From Flavobacteriales bacterium UBA1986 (GTDB taxonomy: Bacteria > Bacteroidota > Bacteroidia > Flavobacteriales_G > Salibacteraceae), in assembly GCA_002336245.1 (NCBI GenBank), contig DDDG01000004.1, positions 31,235-95,234 on the forward strand: a stretch of 64,000 nt of DNA, written 5' to 3'. Shown here in pieces: positions 26,306-34,696 of this stretch. The notes beneath the pieces were generated by a model. That model saw nothing but the letters and a program-made list of their open reading frames with translations, was not told the origin of the DNA and did no database searches. The translations under genes and the position numbers were made by a program. Position 1 is the stretch's first letter, and each line of letters opens with the position of its first letter.

Positions 26306-27154
26306 TTAGTTGATCACTACTTTCTCTACCATTTTGTCTCCGCCATCGATGACGCTTACAAAGTAGATTCCAGACTGAAGAGCAGAAACATCGATCGATG
26401 CTTCAGAATTCATAGTTCCAGAGTAGCTCACAGAACCTAAAATGTTGATTACTTCAACCTGAACATCGCTGTTTGAGTTGTAGTCAAGATTCAAAATTCT
26501 TGCTGCCTGATCCATAGTTACACTAAGTGTGTTCTCATCGTTCAATTCAACCGTTCCAACAGCATTGATCGTGCAATGGTCAAGAAGAGTTCTCAAAGAA
26601 GCATTCACCTCAGAGCTTGTTGCTGGGAAAGCATCCGCTTGGTGCATTGACTTCCAAGATCCGTCCTGACAAATCACGATGAAGTGAGGAAGACCATAAG
26701 AGGTAGGTCCAGTTGGGTTTCTGTAAGGAGAAGAACTCATGAAAGCTGTATTGTAAGAACCGTAAGCTTTCATGTCGAACATTGGGTTATTGGCACCAAA
26801 CTCAGTTCTAAAGTCAGCGATTGACTTAGTGGCATGAGTAGAGGTATTCACATCCAATGAAACGATTTCCAATTGGTCTGAACCGTCAGGTCCGAGCTCT
26901 TGATAAATATCGTCGAGTTCAGGAGTTGAGTACTGGCAGTAGAAGCAAGTCGTGAAGAAGTAGTCTAAAAGGACAACTTTTCCAGCGTCTAATTCGTCTT
27001 GTAGATTGATTTCCACGCTTCCGCTTTCTGCATAGGAAGTCATGGTAAAATCGGCGGCTGTACCAGCTGCTCCTTCGTCTTTGAAGAAGTTCTGCGCTTC
27101 CGCAATTTGAGAACCAGCGATTAAAGCGCCGGCAAGAAATAAATGTTTGATCAT
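26306..27154 (-). CDS. Secreted thioredoxin-fold protein with T9SS type A sorting domain
   Basis: 282 residues: a signal peptide (HLFLAGALIAGSQIAEAQ), then a TlpA/AhpC-like thioredoxin fold with the redox motif CFYC at about 70-73 (LLDYFFTTCFYCQYSTPELD) and a cis-proline candidate in YGLPHFIVI. From about 205 a sorting domain follows, ending LQSGIYFVSVIDGGDKMVEKVVIN. Thiol-disulfide exchange on the cell surface or outside the cell is the expected role; the partner is unknown. The ATG at 27154 is preceded by a TATATTCG box (27178-27185), a variant of the -7 consensus. It diverges from another small T9SS gene. Confidence 0.82.
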   Translation of the reverse strand: MIKHLFLAGALIAGSQIAEAQNFFKDEGAAGTAADFTMTSYAESGSVEINLQDELDAGKVVLLDYFFTTCFYCQYSTPELDDIYQELGPDGSDQLEIVSLDVNTSTHATKSIADFRTEFGANNPMFDMKAYGSYNTAFMSSSPYRNPTGPTSYGLPHFIVICQDGSWKSMHQADAFPATSSEVNASLRTLLDHCTINAVGTVELNDENTLSVTMDQAARILNLDYNSNSDVQVEVINILGSVSYSGTMNSEASIDVSALQSGIYFVSVIDGGDKMVEKVVIN

Positions 27155-27270
27155 AATTTTAGCTTGAAGTTTTCGAACGAATATACTTCGATATTTTAAA
27201 ACGTATCCCTCACTTTTTTAGGGATTTATGTCAAAAGCATGGGTGTTGCGATTTCAAGTACTTTTACTGA

Positions 27271-28002
27271 ATGAAGTACATTACCTTGAGTCTTGCACTC
27301 CTAACCTTCAGTGGTTTGGACCTAAAATCTCAGTCCTTTGAATTCCTCGACGATTCAAACAACCCAATTGGAAGCGAATATTTATTCGTTGACAATGGCT
27401 CTAACTTGAGCCTCACCAAAGTGCATGTGCGAAATTCCGCAAGCTCAGCCAAGGCCTTCAAACTAACTGCTCACCACCTCGAAAACCCAACGAACGTCGA
27501 TCTTCAAATTTGCTTTGCAGGTGGCTGTTTTGTGATCGCGGGGAACACCGATTCAACTGCTCCTTATACACCAGGCCCTTCACAAAGCGTTGATGGTGCT
27601 CAGATATTCGATGATTTAAAAATTGGTCCATTTTCGGGAGCTTGGAACATGAACGACTCCGCAACTTGGCACATTCTGATGTTCGATGAAGCAGATTCAA
27701 CGGACTTCACAGAGGTGGTACTTAAATGGAAAGCGGGAGAGGGCAGCACGCAAACAAGCCTTGAATTCGTTCAGTCAAGCCAGTCGCTTCGCGTATTTCC
27801 AAACCCAAGCACAGATCAATTGGTATTCGAGGGTTTCCCGCAGGATGCCGTCATCGAGCTTTTTGATCTAGAAGGAAAACTCGTTCTTCAAGAGAGCATG
27901 CAAACCATCATTGAAGTTGATTTTCTTCCGCGAGGAACTTACATTTCAAGAGTACGCTCGAGAGAGGCTGTTCTGTTTGAGGACAAGATTATTCTGAAAT
28001 AA
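27271..28002 (+). CDS. Secreted protein with T9SS type A sorting domain
   Basis: 243 residues: a signal peptide (YITLSLALLTFSGLDLKSQ), a beta-rich domain of about 145 residues containing the two-cysteine segment QICFAGGCFVIAG, and a C-terminal sorting domain (LRVFPNPSTDQLVFEGF, then ELFDLEGKLVLQE and LPRGTYISRV). The N-terminal domain is of a kind seen in Bacteroidota surface proteins, but I cannot assign a function. It is transcribed divergently from the thioredoxin-fold T9SS gene, 116 bp away. Confidence 0.75.
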   Translation: MKYITLSLALLTFSGLDLKSQSFEFLDDSNNPIGSEYLFVDNGSNLSLTKVHVRNSASSAKAFKLTAHHLENPTNVDLQICFAGGCFVIAGNTDSTAPYTPGPSQSVDGAQIFDDLKIGPFSGAWNMNDSATWHILMFDEADSTDFTEVVLKWKAGEGSTQTSLEFVQSSQSLRVFPNPSTDQLVFEGFPQDAVIELFDLEGKLVLQESMQTIIEVDFLPRGTYISRVRSREAVLFEDKIILK

Positions 28003-28026
28003 CAGCAACAACCCGCTATTTCATTC

Positions 28027-28668
28027 ATGACCTATTCTTGGCTAGAAGGCGAAGGCTCTACACTCATTTACATCGGCGATCCAATGTGCAGTTGGTGCTA
28101 CGGATTTGCCCCTGAAATCAGTGAAATCAAATAAGCCTACCCGCAATACGATTTCAAAGTAATACTCGGTGGTTTGAGGCCAGGTGGAACCGAAACCAAT
28201 AAAGACTTGGGAAGCTTTCTAGATCACCACTGGAAGGAAGTTGAGAAAAGAACCTGGCAAAAGTTCAACTACGACATTCTGAAAGACGATTCACTGGTGT
28301 ACGACACAGAGCCATCCTCACGGGCGGTGGTCGTTGCCCGCAAGATGAAACCGGAAATTGAGCTCCACTTCTTTAAAGCAGTTCAATTGGCTTTCTACTT
28401 TGAAGGAAAGGATATGAGAGATGTAGAGAGCTTTGTGGAGATCGCCAAAAAGTTCGACCTCGACGAATCCCAATACCGGGAACTCTTCGAATCGGAGGAA
28501 ATCAAGTACGAGACGAAGACTGATTATCAACTCTCGAGCGAAATGGGCATCAAGGGTTTTCCGTCCATGGTGTTTAAGCATGCGGGTCAATTCTTCTTGA
28601 TTTCAAATGGTTATCGAGAAGCCAAAGACTTAAAGGAGACGATTGAGTCGATACTCAAAGGGGAATAA
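28027..28668 (+). pseudogene. DsbA-family (FrnE-like) thiol oxidoreductase interrupted by an in-frame TAA
   Basis: One continuous frame from ATG 28027 to the stop at 28666-28668 encodes a thioredoxin-fold start with the redox motif CSWC (residues 21-24, in GDPMCSWCYGF) and then the helical DsbA insertion and return to the fold (MGIKGFPSMVF has the cis-proline; LISNGYREAKDL follows). The frame is broken by TAA at codon 36 (28132-28134), between EIK and AYPQYDF. Restoring one base, for example AAA for TAA, would give a normal 213-residue protein of PF01323. As written, only 35 residues, or an internal start at 28174 lacking the CxxC, could be made. Confidence 0.8.
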
Positions 28669-28773
28669 GGGCCATGAGCTCTCAGATGATGACTTTCCTT
28701 AATCTAGGTAACCAAGTCAAAAGCAATAGCTAATTTTCGGAGACAATCACAATCACCAAAAAACTCTCATTAC

Positions 28774-29754
28774 ATGAAAAGCCACTTTAAACTGACGGCA
28801 ACCGCCTTCGTTCTTTTTGCTCTGCTCTTTAGCTCATGCAAAAAAGAAGATCCTTCCGTAACAGCCGAAGACCAAACATTTACACTAGAAGAAAACCCAA
28901 CTCAAGGCCAAGTGATTGGTGAAATTCAGGCCTCCTTTGATAACGTCAATAACAAGGGCTTTTCCTTCTCACCTGAGCACGAAGGCCTCGCAGAACACGT
29001 AACAATAAACCGAACGTCGGGGCACCTCACGGTTTCGAACCCAGCTTACTTCGACTACGAACAAGTTACAAGCGCAAGCGCTCAAGTCAAAATTTCAGGT
29101 TTCAACGACAAGGATGTTGAAGAAACTACAACCATTACGATCACCATCAACATCACAGACGTTGAAGATGGAGGAGGCTGAGCCACCACCACCACCCACT
29201 AAAACCGTTCAACAACGCCTGAACGAAGGAGAAACTCCATTGGCCATTTTCACAGACGACAACAGCTTCTTGGATTCACTCTACGGAAAGACCTATGAAG
29301 GTGGACTGATTGCTTATCTCAACACTTCAACTGGAGCTGGCTTTGTGGTTGCTCCAAGCGACCTCAGCACTACCTACAAATGGGATCACAATCCACCTGC
29401 TGGAGGCTTTACTCAAACGAACGATACCTTATCGGCGATTGGCAGCGGAGCTGCAAATACAAGTGGAATAGTTGACAGCCTTGGAGCTGGTGCAAATGCG
29501 GCCTCTGCCTGCACCGATTTGAGTCAAGGCGGAAAAACCGACTGGTATTTGCCTTCAACAGATGAGCTTACTGAAGCTTGGAGAAATTTGCACAAAGAGG
29601 GTCTTGGAAGCTTTCCTTAGGCTATTACTGGACATCTACTGAAGTCGGCGCGAACCAAGCAATTCGCAGTGATTTTGCCCAAGCAGGAGCTATTTTGAGT
29701 ACCGGCGAATTCAAAGACATTCTAAACAACGTGCGCGCATTCCGCTCCTTCTAG
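28774..29754 (+). pseudogene. Cadherin-like/DUF1566 lipoprotein with two compensating frameshifts
   Basis: Three segments in frames 1, 2 and 1 join into a coherent protein of about 326 residues. Segment 1 (28774-29181) has a lipoprotein signal ending LLFSSC and a cadherin-like domain (QTFTLEENPTQGQVIGEI, NRTSGHLTVSNPAYFDYE). Segment 2 (to 29620) gives PPPPTKTVQQRLNEGETPLAIF and then a DUF1566/Lcl-type domain with GKTDWYLPSTDEL. Segment 3 (29621-29754) completes that domain with LGYYWTSTEVGANQAIRSDF and NVRAFRSF. Shifts lie near 29175 (in a GGA/CCA-rich stretch) and near 29610. Either a decayed gene or two base-count errors. Confidence 0.75.
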
Positions 29755-29970
29755 ATGAAAGGCATTAGTGAAAAAATTGCGACTAGATCGAAAGGCTTTG
29801 CATTTCGTGCGTGCTTGAACATTTGAAGTACAGCTGGGTTCTAACTACTCAATTGAGTTTGGTATGCTGAGAGAAGCCTTCAACAAGCCATTTCCGACCG
29901 CTCAATTGGAGAGGAGCGCATCTTCGGTTTTATGCGTGTTTGGAATGATGTTGAACCCTATTTTAGTACC

Positions 29971-31059
29971 ATGAATCGCTGGCTCATACTTCTAGTAGCA
30001 TTTACATGTATTTCCTGCGCGCGCGAATCTTGCGACGATGGAAAACTCAATCAAGACGAAATTCGCATCGATTGCGGTGGAGCAAGTTGCGACCTTTGTC
30101 CTACCTGCTTTGATGGCATTCAAAACCAAGATGAACTGGACACGGATTGCGGCGGTGTTTGCAATGCTTGTCCTCCCATTTGGGTTGAGGTCAGTAGCGG
30201 GGTCAACGTCTCTCTGAACTCAATTGCCTTTGAAAACGAATCAGATGGTTTCATCGTTGGCGATCAAGGAACTTTATTGGCATCGAGCGATGGGGGAAAA
30301 ACTTGGACGAAACGAGCTCTCAGCACAACCGCTGACCTCAACGCCATTCAGTTTGCGGGCAACAACAACGTGTACTTGGTTGGGGATCGCGTCCTAATGG
30401 AATCTACCGACGGAGGAACATCGTGGAGTGAGATCAGTCTTCCGCTGCAGCAGAACTGGAAAACCTTGTGGTTTTTCGGGGATGAAAAAGGATTAATTGC
30501 CGGCTCTGACATGACGGTCTTGAGAACTACAGATGGCGGTGATTCTTGGTTGGATCGCAGTCCGAACAGCAATAGTAGAAACGACATCGTTTCCGCCCAC
30601 TTCACTACTTCCAATTCGGGATACCTCGTTGGGAATGGGAGCATTTACCTCACTTCGAGTGGGGGAGGTTTTTGGGTTGAAACCTTTGCCTTTGATGTAG
30701 GCAATTCGAGAATCGTTTTTGATGAAGTAACAGACGTGTACTTCGCAAATGAGAACCGTGGCTTCTTGTGTACCAGCGTAGGCATTCTTGTTTCAGAAAG
30801 CAGCATTTGGCTCGATAAAAACATTCCAGTGCGCAACGGCTTCATCGATATGAATGGAAGTGCAGGTCTTTATGCAGGATTGAGGCAGTCGGGAAATGAA
30901 GGGGTGATCTACTTCAGTTCCGACAATGGCATCATTTGGAAGGAGGAAAACTTCCCTTCAGCTGTGCAAGGTGTGACTGATGTTGAGCAAGTTGACGAGG
31001 TCACTGGCCTGATTGTCAACGATGAAGGGCGTATTTTTCTGCGCCAAAACCCATTCTAG
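29971..31059 (+). CDS. YCF48-like beta-propeller lipoprotein with cysteine-rich repeats
   Basis: 362 residues from the ATG at 29971, where a lipoprotein-type signal begins (MNRWLILLVAFTCISC). Two copies of a cysteine-rich module follow: CDDGKLNQDEIRIDCGG and CFDGIQNQDELDTDCGG, common after the lipid anchor in Bacteroidota surface proteins. The rest is a propeller of BNR/YCF48-like blades with recurring SSDGGKTWTK, STDGGTSWSE, TTDGGDSWLD and SSDNGIIWKE turns. In photosynthetic organisms YCF48 is an assembly factor; in this phylum its relatives are surface proteins of unknown role. An upstream in-frame ATG at 29932 would spoil the signal. Confidence 0.82.
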   Translation: MNRWLILLVAFTCISCARESCDDGKLNQDEIRIDCGGASCDLCPTCFDGIQNQDELDTDCGGVCNACPPIWVEVSSGVNVSLNSIAFENESDGFIVGDQGTLLASSDGGKTWTKRALSTTADLNAIQFAGNNNVYLVGDRVLMESTDGGTSWSEISLPLQQNWKTLWFFGDEKGLIAGSDMTVLRTTDGGDSWLDRSPNSNSRNDIVSAHFTTSNSGYLVGNGSIYLTSSGGGFWVETFAFDVGNSRIVFDEVTDVYFANENRGFLCTSVGILVSESSIWLDKNIPVRNGFIDMNGSAGLYAGLRQSGNEGVIYFSSDNGIIWKEENFPSAVQGVTDVEQVDEVTGLIVNDEGRIFLRQNPF

Positions 31060-31069
31060 GGCATTCACC

Positions 31070-31077
31070 TACTTTTG
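31070..31077 (+). promoter_or_regulatory. -7 promoter element TACTTTTG of gpsA
   Basis: Exact TAnnTTTG match, 26 bp before the GTG start of gpsA and 11 bp after the stop of the upstream gene. No TTG at the ideal -33 position. Confidence 0.45.
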
Positions 31078-31103
31078 CCTTTCGCTAAAAGCAGAAAGCA
31101 CAG

Positions 31104-32102
31104 GTGTTCGAAGATTCAAAAATTGGAGTTATAGGAGGGGGAAGTTGGGCTACGGCCATTGCTAAAATCCTCACGCAAAACGTCGACCACATATACTGGT
31201 GGATGCGCAATCACGACTCTGCTACCTATTTCAGGAAGTTCCAGAGAAACCCAAAGTACCTTCCATCCATTCGCTTTGATAAGGAGAAGATTACCGTCTC
31301 AACAGACCTTGAGAAAGTGATCAATAAGTGCGACGTTCTCTTTATGGTTCATCCATCAGCTTTTCTGTACGACATCTTTGAAGGTGTTCAGATGGATAAC
31401 ATGGACAAGAAGATGATCATCTCCGCCATCAAAGGAATTGTTCCTGAATACAATGCGATTCCTGCGCGTTTCTTTCACAAGAGTTTTGGAATTCCTTATG
31501 AGAACATCGCCGTCATCGGTGGTCCTTGTCATGCAGAAGAGGTTGCCATGGAAAAGCTCTCCTACCTCACAGTTGCTTGTCAAGATGAAGAGAAGGGTGC
31601 CGCCATCGCAAATCTGCTGAATTCGAGGTTCATTAAAACTGATACCACCACCGACATTTTTGGGGTGGAGCTGGGAGCGGTGCTCAAGAATATTTATGCC
31701 ATTACCGCTGGTATTTATCACGGCTTGGGCTACGGGGATAATTTTCAGGCTTTGCTAATTTCAAATGCCATTCAGGAAATGGATCGTTTTGTTGCGGCCG
31801 TTTCACAAGTTGTTCGCGACACCAAACACTCGGGCTACTTGGGCGACTTGCTCGTTACTGCCTATTCTCCTTTTTCCAGAAACAGAACTTTCGGGAGTAT
31901 GATCGGAAAGGGTTTTTCTGTGCGAACTGCCCAGTTCGAAATGAACATGGTTGCCGAAGGTTATTATGCGGCGAAGAGCATCGTTGAAATCAATAAGAAG
32001 TTCGGAGTCGAGATTCCAATTGTGGAAGCCACTTACCGAATCTTGTACGAAAAGATTTCACCCGTAATTGAGATGAACCTTCTCACGGAAAAGCTGCGTT
32101 AA
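31104..32102 (+). CDS. gpsA: Glycerol-3-phosphate dehydrogenase [NAD(P)+]
   Basis: 332 residues, the usual size. It reduces dihydroxyacetone phosphate to sn-glycerol-3-phosphate for phospholipid synthesis. Visible: the dinucleotide motif GVIGGGSWATAIAKIL (about 8-23), SAIKGIVPE, the IGGPCHAEEVA block, and the catalytic lysine in GAVLKNIYAITAGIYHGLGYGDN. The start codon is GTG; the dinucleotide motif begins only seven residues in, so no later start is possible. The 3' end directly abuts the stop codon of the convergent isochorismatase-like gene. Confidence 0.96.
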   Translation: MFEDSKIGVIGGGSWATAIAKILTQNVDHIYWWMRNHDSATYFRKFQRNPKYLPSIRFDKEKITVSTDLEKVINKCDVLFMVHPSAFLYDIFEGVQMDNMDKKMIISAIKGIVPEYNAIPARFFHKSFGIPYENIAVIGGPCHAEEVAMEKLSYLTVACQDEEKGAAIANLLNSRFIKTDTTTDIFGVELGAVLKNIYAITAGIYHGLGYGDNFQALLISNAIQEMDRFVAAVSQVVRDTKHSGYLGDLLVTAYSPFSRNRTFGSMIGKGFSVRTAQFEMNMVAEGYYAAKSIVEINKKFGVEIPIVEATYRILYEKISPVIEMNLLTEKLR

Positions 32103-32645
32103 TTATTTGATGAGCTTCGAAATGGCTCTGAATTCATCGGTTCCAGAAACCTTACAGAGCTCCAGAAGAATTGATTCGACGCTTGCGAGAATCACACCTT
32201 CCTTTTCCATGCGACGCAAAGCAAGCTCCTTGTCCTCCAAATTTCGGCTAGAAACAGCATCCACTACAACAACTGCTTGATGTCCGGCAGCTTGCAAATC
32301 GATGGCGGTTTGTAAAACGCACACGTGAGTTTCAATGCCGCAAAGGATGACGTTCTTGCGATAGTGTTCTTCCATCTCGAGCACAAAATCAGCCTCTCCA
32401 CAACAAGAGAAGCTCATTTTCTCAATCCGTTTGGAATTTCCTAAAACCTGTTGAATGTCTGGAAGAGTTTCTCCGAGTCCTTTGACGTATTGCTCAGTTG
32501 CAACGGTCTTCACACCAAGAGTTTTCATTCCTTCGATGAGGGTCAAGCTCTTTTGAAGCAGTTTTTCGTTTTCTGCAATGTGGGGGAAGAGTCGGGCTTG
32601 CACATCCACGACAACAAAAAGGGAGTCACTGCGATCAATTCTCAT
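32103..32645 (-). CDS. Isochorismatase-family cysteine hydrolase
   Basis: 180 residues. The family triad is visible: Asp in FVVVDVQARLFP (about 14), Lys in MSFSC region preceded by KRIEK, and the nucleophilic cysteine in VILCGIETHVCVLQTA (about 108, second Cys). Such enzymes act on isochorismate, nicotinamide, or carbamoyl compounds; the short form with ILCGIETHVC is most like YcaC/phenazine-type hydrolases of unknown substrate. No siderophore genes are adjacent, so isochorismate is unlikely. It converges with gpsA without any gap. Confidence 0.85.
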   Translation of the reverse strand: MRIDRSDSLFVVVDVQARLFPHIAENEKLLQKSLTLIEGMKTLGVKTVATEQYVKGLGETLPDIQQVLGNSKRIEKMSFSCCGEADFVLEMEEHYRKNVILCGIETHVCVLQTAIDLQAAGHQAVVVVDAVSSRNLEDKELALRRMEKEGVILASVESILLELCKVSGTDEFRAISKLIK

Positions 32646-32697
32646 ATTCGAATCTTTGGAACGAAGTTAAAGCCAAATATTCGAGTCTGAAAATGAT

Positions 32698-34644
32698 TTA
32701 GCTCGGTTCTACCCAATCTCCGTGTTCCTTGATGAGCTCAATGAGTGAGTCAACGGCATCTGAAGCAGGTATGGCGCGGCGAACAACTTCTTTCTCTTTG
32801 TAGAGAGAAATTTTCCCAACCCCAGTTCCAACATAGCCATAATCTGCATCAGCCATTTCACCTGGCCCATTCACAATGCAACCCATGATTCCAATTTTCA
32901 CTCCTTTGAGGTGATTGGTGCGCTCACGAATTTTCGCAGTGGTTTCTTGAAGGTCGAAGAGTGTCCGCCCACAAGAAGGGCAAGAGATGTACTCGGTTTT
33001 GGAGATGCGCGTACGCGTTGCTTGAAGAATGCCAAAGGCCAATCGATTGATGTGCACATCGGCACCACAATTTTCTGCTGCGATGAAAACACCGTCGCCC
33101 ATTCCATCTATGAGAAGGGCGCCCATATCTGTGGAGGCATATAGCTGAATTTGATCTTCCGTTAAGTTGGCGTAGGCCTTTCCAATGATGACCGGAGTAG
33201 TCAATCCTGCTTCCATGAGTTTCACGAAGAGAGCGCGCTGCTCTGCCATGCCGTGCGGGTTGTATGTGTCGATCAAAAGAACAGCCGAAGCGTCTTTTTT
33301 AAGCTTAGCCATTAAAGTCTTGTCGAGATCGCCAATGCAGCAATACACGAAATTCAAATCCTTCGACTGCGTCCCACCCTCTAAATACTCGGAAGCCTTG
33401 AGAAATGGATAATGACGTTCCTTATTCTGCCCATCGCCCAACCAGCTCTTGTAGTCTTGAACAATACCGAGAGTTCCCGGAATCTGAAAGTCGACGGTAT
33501 TGGAGCCAACGAATACATAATCGCAGGCCATTTCAGTCAGGTTCCATTTGTCGAGCGGAACCGAATATTGGTAACCCAATGGGAATAAATTGGCGGCTTT
33601 GATTTCCTTCTTCAAAGAGAAATCGGCCATGACAACGGGAACTTTTTTATCGCCAATATTTAGCACCTCATGACTTTCTCTTCTTGAATGCTCAAAAGGG
33701 TTGAAGGGCGATTCCCCAAAGTCCTCGATGGGCTCTGTTGTTCGGTCGGAGTAGCGTTCAACCAATGCTCGGCAAACAGGTATTTCGTATTCAGGCTCTT
33801 CAGTCAATGAAACACGAACAGTGTCGCCCAAGCCGTCCTCTAGAAGGGTTCCAATCCCAACAGCAGATTTAATTCTTCCGTCTTCACCGTCACCCGCTTC
33901 AGTAACCCCAAGGTGGAGTGGGTAATTCATACCTGCCGCCATCATTCGGTTGACCAAAAGGCGATATGCTTGAACCATGACTTGCGTGTTGCTTGCCTTC
34001 ATGCTCAGGACGATGTCGTGAAAAGATTCGTCCTCACAAATGCGCAAGAACTCCAAAGCAGATTCCACCATACCCAGCGGTGAATCTCCATACCGACTCA
34101 TAATTCTGTCGGAAAGCGAGCCGTGGTTGGTGCCAATACGCATAGCAGTGCCCTCCTCTTTGCAAATCTGAATGAGTGGAGTAAAACGTTTGCGAATTCG
34201 ATCCAACTCCGCTTCGTAGGAAGCGTCCGTGTAATCGATGGTCTGGAATTTTTTCTTGTCGGCGTAATTTCCTGGATTCACTCGAACCTTGCCTACGATG
34301 TGCGCGGCAATTTCAGCGGCATTGGGAGTGAAGTGAATGTCAGCACAAATGGGTTGGTCGTATCCTCGTGCGCGCAACTCTTTTTGAATGTTGGCCAAGT
34401 TCTCAGCCTCTCGTTTGCTCGGTGCTGTAATGCGCACAATTTCACAACCCGCTTCAATCATTCGAATCGATTGCTCTACAGTAGCCATGGTGTCCATGGT
34501 GTCGGTAGTGGTCATTGATTGAAGGCGAATGGGGGCTGAGCCGCCGATAATGACACCTCCTACAGAGACTTCACGAGTTTTAAATCGCTTGTATTCTGTA
34601 AGAGATTCACTGTATGTGTTGTTGGTGATTGAGTGAATGTCCAT
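32698..34644 (-). CDS. ispG: 4-hydroxy-3-methylbut-2-enyl diphosphate synthase, long form
   Basis: 648 residues from the ATG at 34644. The TIM-barrel half opens SVGGVIIGGSAPIRLQSMTTTDT; the C-terminal [4Fe-4S] domain has ISCPSCGRTLFDLQ with two cysteines and IGMGCIVNGPGEMADADYG-like sequence with the third cysteine and a glutamate. Between them lies an extra domain of roughly 250 residues, as in plants, chlamydiae and other Bacteroidota; the common bacterial form is about 370 residues. It converts MEcPP to HMBPP in the MEP isoprenoid pathway, supplying carotenoid precursors. A TACTTTTG box 6 bp upstream selects this ATG over the TTG three codons earlier. Confidence 0.96.
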   Translation of the reverse strand: MDIHSITNNTYSESLTEYKRFKTREVSVGGVIIGGSAPIRLQSMTTTDTMDTMATVEQSIRMIEAGCEIVRITAPSKREAENLANIQKELRARGYDQPICADIHFTPNAAEIAAHIVGKVRVNPGNYADKKKFQTIDYTDASYEAELDRIRKRFTPLIQICKEEGTAMRIGTNHGSLSDRIMSRYGDSPLGMVESALEFLRICEDESFHDIVLSMKASNTQVMVQAYRLLVNRMMAAGMNYPLHLGVTEAGDGEDGRIKSAVGIGTLLEDGLGDTVRVSLTEEPEYEIPVCRALVERYSDRTTEPIEDFGESPFNPFEHSRRESHEVLNIGDKKVPVVMADFSLKKEIKAANLFPLGYQYSVPLDKWNLTEMACDYVFVGSNTVDFQIPGTLGIVQDYKSWLGDGQNKERHYPFLKASEYLEGGTQSKDLNFVYCCIGDLDKTLMAKLKKDASAVLLIDTYNPHGMAEQRALFVKLMEAGLTTPVIIGKAYANLTEDQIQLYASTDMGALLIDGMGDGVFIAAENCGADVHINRLAFGILQATRTRISKTEYISCPSCGRTLFDLQETTAKIRERTNHLKGVKIGIMGCIVNGPGEMADADYGYVGTGVGKISLYKEKEVVRRAIPASDAVDSLIELIKEHGDWVEPS

Positions 34645-34650
34645 GATGTA

Positions 34651-34658
34651 CAAAAGTA
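34651..34658 (-). promoter_or_regulatory. -7 promoter element TACTTTTG of ispG
   Basis: Reverse-strand TACTTTTG ends 6 bp before the ispG ATG (34644), predicting a leaderless message. It lies within the 52-bp divergent gap to the DUF389 gene. Confidence 0.6.
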
Positions 34659-34696
34659 GTTCGACCTACAAGCAGCATAACCTGAAACAAGAGAAA

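Noticed and set aside
28132..28134. Recoding of the TAA codon in the DsbA-like gene
   Set aside because: TAA is not a selenocysteine (UGA) or pyrrolysine (UAG) codon, the position is normally a lysine-like surface residue, and no recoding signal is visible.
29165..29625. Programmed frameshifting in the cadherin-like/DUF1566 lipoprotein gene
   Set aside because: Two shifts in opposite senses without a slippery heptamer, shifty stop or downstream structure that I could see; damage or base error is simpler.
29755..29970. Possible short gene between the broken lipoprotein and the YCF48-like gene
   Set aside because: Open frames here are short, lack a signal or domain pattern, and no promoter box or repeat is clear.
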